Positions 14,133-21,420 of a DNA stretch of 22,740 bases are shown here, one piece after another. The position numbers were made by a program, and so were the translations under genes. Below the pieces are notes generated by a model that did no database searches, was not told the origin of the DNA, and saw only the letters and a list, made by a program, of their open reading frames with translations. The DNA is from Ignavibacteria bacterium (GTDB lineage: Bacteria; Bacteroidota; Ignavibacteria; Tepidaquicellales; OLB5). The stretch spans positions 1-22,740 of the forward strand of contig JAUQWT010000409.1 in NCBI GenBank assembly GCA_030835005.1, given 5' to 3'. Every line of letters starts with the position of its first letter. Position 1 is the first letter of the stretch.

Positions 14133-14980
14133 AAAATGAAAAACTAGACGAGCTGATAGATCAAACAGATAGGTTTGCCCGAAACCTCGGGAGATTCTAC
14201 AAAGGTAATTTATTAATTGATAAAGATGTCAACCCTAAGAAAACGGCTAAAACTGAAATCACAAAGACGCGGCCGGGGGAGGAAGAAGTCAAGAAAGCTA
14301 TTTTAGTTGCTCACAAACAAACTAAAGATACAGGTGTTGTAGTGGAAATGGATATATTCGGCAATGAAACTATGAAACGAGAAGAATGGGAATTCGCTGA
14401 GTCTCTTGATCAGCTTAACTCTCTTATTCATGATTGCAGAAAGTGCGAGCTTTGGAAAACCCGGACTAACTTTGTGTTTGGCGTAGGCAATCCGAATGCA
14501 GATATTGTAGTTATCGGCGAGGCGCCGGGTGCGGACGAGGATGCGCAGGGAGAGCCGTTTGTTGGCAGGGCAGGTCAATTATTGAATAAGATACTTGATG
14601 CTACTGGATTTGCGCGCGAAGAAGTGTTTATCTGCAATATCTTAAAGAGCCGTCCGCCGGGAAACCGCAACCCCATGCCTGTTGAAGTAGAAGCCTGTAG
14701 GCCATACCTTGAAAAGCAATTGAAATTAGTAAATCCAAAACTTATTTTGCTTCTCGGCAGGGTAGCTGCTGAATCACTCTTAAAAACCAAAGAACCCCTG
14801 GCTAAACTTAGGGGAAAAATTCATAATTATAAAGGATGGAACGTTATGGTCACTTTTCATCCCGCAGCTTTGCTTAGAAATCCGAACTGGAAACGCCCTA
14901 CGTGGGAGGATATGCTTCAGTTCAAAGCCCTTTATGAAGAAATGACAGGAAAGAAAGTTCAATCGAAAGGTATGCAGTAA
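14129..14980 (+). CDS. Family 4 uracil-DNA glycosylase (iron-sulphur type) with N-terminal extension
   Basis: This enzyme removes uracil from DNA to start base-excision repair. The catalytic domain is about 92-275. It has motif A GEAPGADEDAQGEPFVG (130-146) and motif B HPAALLRNP (244-252). The 4Fe-4S ligands expected in this family are Cys103 and Cys106 (CRKC), a third Cys in KCRPP, and Cys190. Here KCRPP reads KSRPP (Ser174), and a Cys lies five residues earlier (Cys169, ICNILK). The first 90 residues are a charged, poorly conserved extension; the best-known homologues are about 200 residues. It overlaps coaBC (ATGA) and is followed 2 bases later by dnaB, so it is probably coordinated with replication. 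Confidence 0.92.
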   Translation: MKNEKLDELIDQTDRFARNLGRFYKGNLLIDKDVNPKKTAKTEITKTRPGEEEVKKAILVAHKQTKDTGVVVEMDIFGNETMKREEWEFAESLDQLNSLIHDCRKCELWKTRTNFVFGVGNPNADIVVIGEAPGADEDAQGEPFVGRAGQLLNKILDATGFAREEVFICNILKSRPPGNRNPMPVEVEACRPYLEKQLKLVNPKLILLLGRVAAESLLKTKEPLAKLRGKIHNYKGWNVMVTFHPAALLRNPNWKRPTWEDMLQFKALYEEMTGKKVQSKGMQ

Positions 14981-14982
14981 AA

Positions 14983-16437
14983 TTGGCAAAACAAAAAAAT
15001 AATATTACTGAGCTTAAGAATGTTTCTGATGAAGTACTTTACGCCGGTAAAGTACCCCCGCACAGCCGTGAACTGGAGATGAATATTCTGGGCGGTATGA
15101 TAATAGATAATTCACTGATTGATGCTGTAACTACCATACTAAAGCCAAAGCATTTTTACGTTAATGCAAACGGACTCATTTTCAGGGCTATAAGTGAGCT
15201 AAGAGACCGTAATGAACCCGTGGATCTCATCACACTCACAGAAGAACTTAAATCCAGGGCAGAACTTGAAGCAGTAGGCGGTCCTTTTTATCTGGCAGAA
15301 CTATCCACAGCATTTTCATCACAGGAAAGCATCATATATTCAGCCAATAAGGTACTCGAAAACTGGATTAAGCGGGATATGATTCTTCTCACATACTCAC
15401 TAAATGAGCAATGTTACGATCCAACTATGAACACGGAAAGTCTGCTTGATAAAGCTCAGCAGGAAATACTTGAAGTTACTAATTATCTGCAGAAAAAGAA
15501 TTATTCTCATATCAAGGATGAAGTTCGCGATACGATGGAGTATGTTGAACTTATTCACGAAAGGCATGAAAGCGGTGTCTCGGTTTTTGGTGTTCCATCA
15601 GGATATGATGAGCTTGATGCTCTAACAGGTGGTTTCCAGAAATCGGAATTGATTATCATTGCCGGAAGGCCCTCGCATGGTAAAACAGCGCTTGCTCTGA
15701 ATATTGCAAGGAACGCAGCAGTAGATCATGGTAAGAGTGTCGGCATTTTCTCGATTGAAATGTCGAACCGTGAACTTGCATTAAGGTTTATATGTCTTGA
15801 AGCAAGGGTAGATATTTCCAAACTCAAAACGGGCAGACTGCCGGAAGGTGACTGGGCAAAGATTGCAAAACAGACGCCCCGCCTCATGAATAACAAGATA
15901 AACATCATCATTGATGATTCCTCGCCGCTAAGTTTGCTTGAGCTAAGGAGCAAAGCCCGCAGAATGAAAGCCACTCAGAATGTCGATATGATAATGGTCG
16001 ATTACCTTCAGTTAATGGAAGTCTCAAACCGCGCGAATCTTGATAGACATCTTGAAATAGCATATATAACCCGCGGCCTGAAGCAGCTCTCCAAGGAACT
16101 TGATATTCCTGTCGTTGCGTTATCTCAGTTAAGCCGTAAGGTTGAAGATAGGGCTGGGAAAGAAAAGAGGCCGCAGCTTTCTGACTTAAGAGAATCCGGC
16201 GCAATTGAGCAGGATGCTGACGTAGTTATATTCATTAACAGACCTGAGGTATACATAAGCAAAGATGATCCGAAATTCCATGAAGTAGCAGGCCTTGCTG
16301 AAGTAATTGTAGGCAAGCAGCGTAACGGTCCGATAGGTGAAGCCAAATTAACGTTCATTCACAATTATGCCAAGTTCGAGAACAGGGCCAGAGATGCGGA
16401 ACCGGCGTACTATGCTCCACAGGATGCTCCATTTTAA
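14983..16437 (+). CDS. dnaB: Replicative DNA helicase DnaB
   Basis: This is the hexameric 5'-3' helicase of the replication fork; 484 residues against 471 in E. coli. The N-terminal domain begins near VPPHSRELEMNILGGM. The RecA-like motor domain has Walker A GRPSHGKT (228-235; the usual Met is His here), Walker B MIMVDYLQLM (336-345), and the DLRESGAIEQDADVV block (401-415). No intein interrupts it. TTG 14983 is the only NTG start ahead of the conserved N-terminus; the next Met is residue 34, inside the domain. The TTG lies 2 bases after the UDG stop, consistent with coupling. Confidence 0.96.
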   Translation: MAKQKNNITELKNVSDEVLYAGKVPPHSRELEMNILGGMIIDNSLIDAVTTILKPKHFYVNANGLIFRAISELRDRNEPVDLITLTEELKSRAELEAVGGPFYLAELSTAFSSQESIIYSANKVLENWIKRDMILLTYSLNEQCYDPTMNTESLLDKAQQEILEVTNYLQKKNYSHIKDEVRDTMEYVELIHERHESGVSVFGVPSGYDELDALTGGFQKSELIIIAGRPSHGKTALALNIARNAAVDHGKSVGIFSIEMSNRELALRFICLEARVDISKLKTGRLPEGDWAKIAKQTPRLMNNKINIIIDDSSPLSLLELRSKARRMKATQNVDMIMVDYLQLMEVSNRANLDRHLEIAYITRGLKQLSKELDIPVVALSQLSRKVEDRAGKEKRPQLSDLRESGAIEQDADVVIFINRPEVYISKDDPKFHEVAGLAEVIVGKQRNGPIGEAKLTFIHNYAKFENRARDAEPAYYAPQDAPF

Positions 16438-16452
16438 TCAAGAAAACAAAAC

Positions 16453-17331
16453 ATGCAATCACGTAGAAAATTTCTTAAAAATACAGCATTAAGTACCTTA
16501 TTGTTAACCCCGTTATCAGGGCTTGCTAATATCAATTATCGCCCCTTTTATGATGATTATGATGAAGTTCTATGCAAGAAGAAATTCAAGCTTTTGCTTG
16601 ATTCTGGCATATCATCTTCGTCAATCGGCGATGTAATTGTTGAAGTAGGTAAATCTTTTCTTGATACCGATTATGTTGCCGGTACTCTTGATAAAAATAT
16701 GAGTGAAAGTCTAGTGATCAACCTAACCGGGCTTGATTGCGTAACATTTGTAGAAAACTGCCTGGTATTTGCAAGATGCATTAAGTTTGGAAAGACAAGT
16801 TTTGATGATTATAAAGCCCAATTAAAGAAAGTCCGTTATCGCGGCGGCTCATTAAACGGTTACGCAAGCCGTCTGCATTATTTCTGTGACTGGATAAGCG
16901 ATAATGAAGATAAAGGCATTGTGAAGAACATTACTGCCGAAATTGGCGGAGTAGAATACAATAAGAAGATCAATTTCATGTCAACCCATACAAGTTCTTA
17001 CAAACAGCTTTCAGAAAGTAGTAATGTTGACGGAATTAACGCTGCTGAAGATGCGATAAATTCACGGTACTATTATTATATTCCCAAAAATGACATTTCA
17101 AAGTCGTATGACCTGATGCAAAGTGGCGATATTATTGCCACAACAACGAGCATCGGGGGACTCGATGTTACCCACACCGGATATGTTTACAAAGAAGGCG
17201 GCGGAACGTATTTTTTGCATGCTTCAAGCAAGAGCAAAAAAGTGATCATATCACCTGAAGAGCTTCAGGAATATGTAGCAAGTGATTCCAAAAAGACAGG
17301 TATTATGGTCGCAAGACCGCTTGAAGTATGA
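16453..17331 (+). CDS. Tat-exported DUF1460 (NlpC/P60-like amidase) protein
   Basis: This is probably a peptidoglycan-active enzyme outside the cytoplasm. The N-terminus MQSRRKFLKNTAL is a twin-arginine (Tat) signal, with a hydrophobic core (about 11-25) and a possible cleavage after residue 25. The DUF1460 domain, related to papain-like N-acetylmuramoyl-alanine amidases, carries the nucleophile Cys96 in GLDCVTFVE. It also has YRGGSLNGYASRLHYFCDW, and His241 in DVTHTGYVY as the likely second catalytic residue. His256 in FLHASS is also conserved. The length of 292 is typical. It lies 15 bases after dnaB; the functions are unrelated, so this is probably transcriptional readthrough rather than shared function. 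Confidence 0.87.
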   Translation: MQSRRKFLKNTALSTLLLTPLSGLANINYRPFYDDYDEVLCKKKFKLLLDSGISSSSIGDVIVEVGKSFLDTDYVAGTLDKNMSESLVINLTGLDCVTFVENCLVFARCIKFGKTSFDDYKAQLKKVRYRGGSLNGYASRLHYFCDWISDNEDKGIVKNITAEIGGVEYNKKINFMSTHTSSYKQLSESSNVDGINAAEDAINSRYYYYIPKNDISKSYDLMQSGDIIATTTSIGGLDVTHTGYVYKEGGGTYFLHASSKSKKVIISPEELQEYVASDSKKTGIMVARPLEV

Positions 17332-17383
17332 AATGTGTTGAGTGCTATGAGTTTTTGAATAGAACTAAAATTGCTAGGTAAGT

Positions 17384-17400
17384 AGTGACGAAGCAATCTC
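17384..17400. repeat. Fragment of a widespread intergenic repeat
   Basis: GACGAAGCAATCTC (17387-17400) matches the conserved half of the GTCATTGCGAG...CGAAGCAATCTC palindromic repeat found between genes in many bacteria. The partner half is not recognisable here, so this looks like a decayed copy. It lies between the convergent DUF1460 and acpS genes. Confidence 0.4.
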
Positions 17401-17445
17401 ATTAGTATAACATGATAGTTACATGCATCTTGAATTTTGAAGACT

Positions 17446-17808
17446 TTACTCGTCACAAATGACTACAGCGCAGCCGTGATCTTTTGTATGTGAAATGCTT
17501 ATTTCATACCTGAATTTTGAATACTCATTTTCTGCGAGGTGATGAATATACGGCTTACCTCTTTCATCGTTTAATATCTCGATATCTTTCCATTTGAAAT
17601 CTTTCGATATTCCGGTACCAATTGCTTTACTATATGCTTCCTTCGATGCAAACCTTCCGGCAAAGTGTACTTCGGGATTGACATAGCTCTTGCAGTATGC
17701 AATTTCTTTTTCGGTAAGTATGCGGTTAAAGAACTTATCACCGTACTTATCCATTATACCTTTGATCCTTGAGACTTCGATTATGTCTATTCCTACGCCT
17801 TTGGTCAA
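17446..17808 (-). CDS. acpS: Holo-[acyl-carrier-protein] synthase
   Basis: AcpS transfers 4'-phosphopantetheine from CoA to a serine of acyl carrier protein. The 120-residue protein (E. coli 126) has the Mg-binding Asp8 in GIDIIEVSRI and Glu57 in FASKEAYSKAIG, followed by ISHTKDHGCAVV at the C-terminus. The ATG at 17808 overlaps the stop of the upstream HAD gene by 4 bases, making a two-gene minus-strand operon. It uses the CoA whose synthesis gene (coaBC) lies a few kb away on the other strand; there is no direct linkage. Confidence 0.95.
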   Translation of the reverse strand: MTKGVGIDIIEVSRIKGIMDKYGDKFFNRILTEKEIAYCKSYVNPEVHFAGRFASKEAYSKAIGTGISKDFKWKDIEILNDERGKPYIHHLAENEYSKFRYEISISHTKDHGCAVVICDE

Positions 17809-18488
17809 GACTTATTCTCCTTCTTCACTATATCCACAAGTTCTGCCACTGAATTAATCTCATAATCAGCACCATGAACTTTCGTATCGAAAGTATCGCC
17901 ATACCTTGCAAATGCTGTTTTCATTCCAACACTTTTTGCGCCAACTACATCGCGTTCTGCCCAGTCACCCACCATTAGTGCGTCCTTTGCAGCAACACCA
18001 AGCTTTTCGAGTACCAGGTTAAACGGAACAGGAGAAGGCTTCCTTTCACGTGAATCATCATATGTAACAATTGCATCAAACATATGGTGCAGCCCGATAT
18101 ACGTTAACCTGAGCCACGCTTCCTTTGAGGGAGCATCAGAAACCACTCCAAGCTGAATACCCATTTTAATAAGCTTTATCAGGGTTGGAATAACCTGAGG
18201 GTATGTATTCAGTTCAGCCTCCCTGGCTGTTCGGTACGCCACAACACCGGCTGAGAGTATTTTATTATCTATCCTGCCGATGAAATGATTGAGTAATTGG
18301 TCAAACACCTGCTGGTATTCAATTCCTCTTTCTTTGTAAATTTCATCGATCTTATTTCGGATCTCTGCGTATGGATAATCCAGCCCGGCATCAATCATAG
18401 CCTTAGTTGCGGCTTCAACTGCGGTATTTTTCATCCGCATGAAGTCAATTAAAGTGTTATCTAAATCAAAAACTACGGCTTTTATCAT
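17805..18488 (-). CDS. HAD-superfamily hydrolase (haloacid dehalogenase-like phosphatase)
   Basis: This 227-residue protein has all four HAD motifs: DxDxT with nucleophile Asp8 and acid Asp10 (FDLDNTL), motif II Ser in VVSDAPSK, motif III Lys in RKPSPVPF, and motif IV in GDWAERDVVGAK. A helical C1 cap lies at about 16-90. The substrate is unknown; members of this group act on small phosphorylated metabolites. It is the first gene of the operon with acpS, and its start codon lies 22 bases after a candidate -7 element. Confidence 0.9.
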   Translation of the reverse strand: MIKAVVFDLDNTLIDFMRMKNTAVEAATKAMIDAGLDYPYAEIRNKIDEIYKERGIEYQQVFDQLLNHFIGRIDNKILSAGVVAYRTAREAELNTYPQVIPTLIKLIKMGIQLGVVSDAPSKEAWLRLTYIGLHHMFDAIVTYDDSRERKPSPVPFNLVLEKLGVAAKDALMVGDWAERDVVGAKSVGMKTAFARYGDTFDTKVHGADYEINSVAELVDIVKKENKS

Positions 18489-18509
18489 AATTGTATCACG
18501 TTATTAATA

Positions 18510-18539
18510 CAAAGTTAAGGTTTTATGTCAAATAAGAAA
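18510..18539 (-). promoter_or_regulatory. Promoter of the HAD-acpS operon
   Basis: On the minus strand, TTTC (18539-18536), 18 bases, TAACTTTG (18517-18510). This is the same layout as the promoters at 4294 and 8890. It lies 22 bases upstream of the ATG at 18488. The rest of the divergent gap (18540-18625) probably holds the hisS promoter, but I find no good match there. Confidence 0.45.
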
Positions 18540-18625
18540 TATAAACATATCTACCACTAAAGCTGGATATTTTCATAGATTTTGCCGATTAAGAAAATTA
18601 TATTACATGATAATTTTACTCAATA

Positions 18626-19876
18626 ATGAATTTCAGGAAGCCCAAAGGCACAAAGGACATATTACCGAAAGAGATCTACAAATGGCATTTTGTAGAGAAA
18701 ACTATACGTGAAGTCACCGATTTGTTCAATTTCAGCGAGATCAGGACTCCGACTTTCGAATATACAGATCTTTTCAAAAGGGGAGTAGGCGCAGAAACAG
18801 ATATCGTAGGCAAAGAAATGTACACATTTCTTGATAAAAACGGTGATTCTTTAACCCTTAAGCCGGAAGGTACTGCTCCGGTAATGAGGGCATTTCTTGA
18901 AAGCGGTATTTATGGCGAGCAAAATCTTCATAAACTATATTATCTTACAGGCATGTTCCGTTACGAGAAGCCACAGGCAGGCAGATACCGCGAGCATACT
19001 CAGTTTGGCGGCGAGATCCTTGGCAGTAACAGCATTTACACAGATGTTGAGTTAATACTCATGGCAAAAGAAGTGTATAACAGATGCGGGATAAATAATT
19101 TCAAGATAAAGCTCAATTCCATAGGTAAGCCTGAGGAACGCAGGAACTATATTAAGATTCTTAAAGATTATCTCAGAGATCATTTGAATGAGCTTTCGGA
19201 AGAAAGCAAAAAGCGGTATGAATCAAATACACTTAGAGTTCTTGATTCAAAAGATTCCGGAGACAGACAGATTACAGATTCAGCTCCTAAAATAATTGAC
19301 CATATGGGAACAGAGTCAAGACAAAGATTTCATGATGTTGTTAACGAGCTCACCAGGCTTGGTGCAGAGTGTGAGATCGATTTCAGAATAGTCAGAGGGC
19401 TGGATTACTACACTGATACAACTTTTGAATTTGTTTCGAGTGATCTTGGCTCTCAGGATGCGCTTGGAGGCGGCGGAAGATATGATGGACTGATTGAACA
19501 GCTTGGCGGCAAGCCATGTCCGGGAGTTGGATTCGGCAGCGGGATCGAAAGAATTATAATTGTCGCTGAGAAAAACGGGTTCACTTTCGGCGAGCCCGGT
19601 AATCCGCTCGTCTATTTTATTGCTTTAAACGAAGAAGCAAGAAAAGTAGCCTTTGCTGCTGCACTATCGCTCAGGCAAAACAACATTTCATCAGAAACAG
19701 ATCTCCTCGGCCGCAGTTTTAAAGCACAAATGAGAGATGCGAATAAAATGGGTGTTAAATATGTATATATCATTGGTGAAGATGAGATCAAAAAAGGAAT
19801 GGGAATTCTTAAAAACATGAGTGACAGTTCACAAATTGAAGTTAGTTTTGATAAGATCAGGGAAAATATTGTTTAA
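18626..19876 (+). CDS. hisS: Histidyl-tRNA synthetase
   Basis: This class II synthetase charges tRNA-His; 416 residues against 424 in E. coli. It starts with the family-typical RKPKGTKDILP. Motif 2 is in FRYEKPQAGRYREHTQFG (111-128), the histidine-specific motif is VRGLDYYT (256-263), and motif 3 is GVGFGSGIERI (300-310). The C-terminal anticodon-binding domain begins about residue 325. It is not the HisZ paralogue, since the catalytic arginines and the HisA motif are intact. The stop and the next start overlap by one base (TAATG), and hisS leads a tightly linked run to capA. Confidence 0.96.
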   Translation: MNFRKPKGTKDILPKEIYKWHFVEKTIREVTDLFNFSEIRTPTFEYTDLFKRGVGAETDIVGKEMYTFLDKNGDSLTLKPEGTAPVMRAFLESGIYGEQNLHKLYYLTGMFRYEKPQAGRYREHTQFGGEILGSNSIYTDVELILMAKEVYNRCGINNFKIKLNSIGKPEERRNYIKILKDYLRDHLNELSEESKKRYESNTLRVLDSKDSGDRQITDSAPKIIDHMGTESRQRFHDVVNELTRLGAECEIDFRIVRGLDYYTDTTFEFVSSDLGSQDALGGGGRYDGLIEQLGGKPCPGVGFGSGIERIIIVAEKNGFTFGEPGNPLVYFIALNEEARKVAFAAALSLRQNNISSETDLLGRSFKAQMRDANKMGVKYVYIIGEDEIKKGMGILKNMSDSSQIEVSFDKIRENIV

Positions 19877-20295
19877 TGCGCACAAAAAAAGTAAAGCCGC
19901 CACCGAAAAAATTTGAATATGTTTTGAATGTTTCCAAAGAGCATGATGGAGTTTCAAAAAGAGACTATATTTCATTTCGTTTTCAGACTACGAAAGAATT
20001 CCTGACATTCAAATACCTGCTGAAGATAGAATGCATTGTTGAAGAAAAGAATTTATGTTTCAACATTCTTGGATTTTCTGCGCCAATAGGCGACCTTTCA
20101 GACTATGGAACTGCCGGTTATGAATTCAGGTTTTTTGATTATAAATTTGCTGAATATAACATACTTATAGATAAAAAGGATTCTGATAAGTCGAAATTCA
20201 AGATGACTGTCCAGCGTTCAAAAACACAGCCGGTCAAGCTATCCAGAATACCTAAAAAGAGTTTTATAGAAATTAAGGGCGAAGATGATTCCTAA
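19876..20295 (+). CDS. Unknown cytoplasmic protein between hisS and lgt
   Basis: I do not recognise this 139-residue protein. It has no signal peptide or membrane helix. The N-terminus is strongly basic (KKVKPPPKK), and the body alternates beta-prone stretches (YISFRFQT, LLKIECIVEEK, YEFRFFDYKF) with polar turns. The tail is charged and ends acidic. The pattern suggests a small mostly-beta domain, but no motif is diagnostic. Its ATG overlaps the hisS stop by one base and its end overlaps lgt by 11 bases, so it must be translated with them. Because the whole frame is open and both junctions are tight, I consider it a real gene. Confidence 0.75.
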   Translation: MRTKKVKPPPKKFEYVLNVSKEHDGVSKRDYISFRFQTTKEFLTFKYLLKIECIVEEKNLCFNILGFSAPIGDLSDYGTAGYEFRFFDYKFAEYNILIDKKDSDKSKFKMTVQRSKTQPVKLSRIPKKSFIEIKGEDDS

Positions 20296-21169
20296 ATTAT
20301 TCCAACTGGGCCCTGTGCCTGTTTACAGCTACGGGTTGATGCTTGGTATTTGCTTCATTGTTGCAAGCTGGCTGATGCAGAAAGAGTTTAAAAGAAGGAA
20401 GCTCGAAGAAGGTGCGGCCATAAATATTACATTTATTGCCCTTGTTGGCGGAGTGATAGGTTCAAAGCTGCTCTATGTGATAGAGGAGTGGAGTTCTATC
20501 ATGGCAATGCCAACATCAAGAATATTTTCTACTGACGGACTGTTTTCACCGGCTGGATTGACTTTTTATGGCGGTTTGATACTGGCTACGGTTCTGATTT
20601 TTATTTATGCCCGTGTTAAAAAAATCTCATTCCTTAGGATCGCGGATGCAGCGGCTCCTTCGCTTGCAATTGGCTATGGAATTGCGCGTGTCGGCTGTCA
20701 TTTATCAGGTGATGGAGATTACGGCCTGCCTGTTTCTGAGTTTATGTCTTGGGTTCCATGGGGTACAGATTATTCCAAAGGTACATTACCGCCTTCCATT
20801 GCATTCAAAGGGTCAGAACTTGCTCAAAAATTCGGAGGGGTTGTTCCGGATACTACACTATGCCACCCTACTCCCATCTACGAACTGGTGTTTGCAGTGA
20901 TTATTTTTTCAATTCTTTGGAGTAAGAGGAAGGTATTTAAGGCAGATGGAAAACTTTTCGGCCTGTACCTTATCTTAACCGGAGTTTTCAGGCTGCTTGT
21001 TGAGTTCATCAGGCTGAACCCAAGAATAGCATTCGGACTTTCTGAAGCACAGTTGTTTTCAGTTCTGTTCGTAATTATCGGGTTATATATATATTACAAA
21101 GCACCTTTTGGAACCCAGGAGCCGATTAAGAACACAAAGAAAAAAACAAAAAAAGAACACAACGCATAA
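20285..21169 (+). CDS. lgt: Prolipoprotein diacylglyceryl transferase
   Basis: Lgt transfers diacylglycerol from phosphatidylglycerol to the lipobox Cys of prolipoproteins in the inner membrane. The 294 residues (E. coli 291) include about seven membrane helices. The signature region reads GIARVGCHLSGDGDYG (132-147), where Arg135 matches E. coli Arg143. HPTPIYE (194-200) and FRLLVEFIR (235-243) are the other conserved blocks. The C-terminal 20 residues are very basic (KNTKKKTKKEHN), which is longer than usual. It starts 11 bases inside the preceding gene and ends 2 bases before the glutaredoxin-like gene. Confidence 0.95.
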   Translation: MIPKLFQLGPVPVYSYGLMLGICFIVASWLMQKEFKRRKLEEGAAINITFIALVGGVIGSKLLYVIEEWSSIMAMPTSRIFSTDGLFSPAGLTFYGGLILATVLIFIYARVKKISFLRIADAAAPSLAIGYGIARVGCHLSGDGDYGLPVSEFMSWVPWGTDYSKGTLPPSIAFKGSELAQKFGGVVPDTTLCHPTPIYELVFAVIIFSILWSKRKVFKADGKLFGLYLILTGVFRLLVEFIRLNPRIAFGLSEAQLFSVLFVIIGLYIYYKAPFGTQEPIKNTKKKTKKEHNA

Positions 21170-21171
21170 AT

Positions 21172-21420
21172 TTGAATTCGGTCGAAATACTTACTAAGCC
21201 GAATTGCCACCTTTGCGAAGTTGCCAAAGAAGAGATACTTGAATTAAAGGAAGAATATGAATTTACTCTTACAGAAATTAATATAACTCAAAGAACCAAT
21301 ATGTACGAAATGTACAAGGATGAAATTCCCGTAATTTTTGTCAACGGAATAATGATTTCAAGGTATGAACTGGACAAAAAGAAATTTATGAAGTTTTTGA
21401 AGAAATATTCTGATGATTAA
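21172..21420 (+). CDS. Glutaredoxin-like thioredoxin-fold protein (DUF836 type)
   Basis: This is a compact 82-residue redox protein. The active site is CHLC (Cys12-Cys15) after the first strand, and the cis-proline is Pro53 in EIPVIFVNG. It fits the short glutaredoxin-like DUF836 family. TTG 21172 is the needed start: it lies 2 bases after the lgt stop, and the next Met (residue 44) would remove the active site. The ATG of the following capA-like gene lies inside its last codons (8-base overlap). Its redox partner is unknown, and no periplasmic signal is present, so it acts in the cytoplasm. Confidence 0.87.
   Translation: MNSVEILTKPNCHLCEVAKEEILELKEEYEFTLTEINITQRTNMYEMYKDEIPVIFVNGIMISRYELDKKKFMKFLKKYSDD

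Noticed and set aside
14983..16437. Intein in dnaB, a common intein host
   Set aside because: The protein is continuous, of normal length, and Walker A and B regions are uninterrupted.
17385..17456. Seven-base inverted repeat GTGACGA ... TCGTCAC between DUF1460 and acpS
   Set aside because: The arms are 58 bases apart, one arm is acpS coding sequence and the other is part of a repeat relic; it is not a plausible terminator.
18489..18625. tRNA-His-responsive T-box or attenuator upstream of hisS
   Set aside because: No T-box sequence (TGGNACCGCG-like) or leader terminator is present in this 137-base region.
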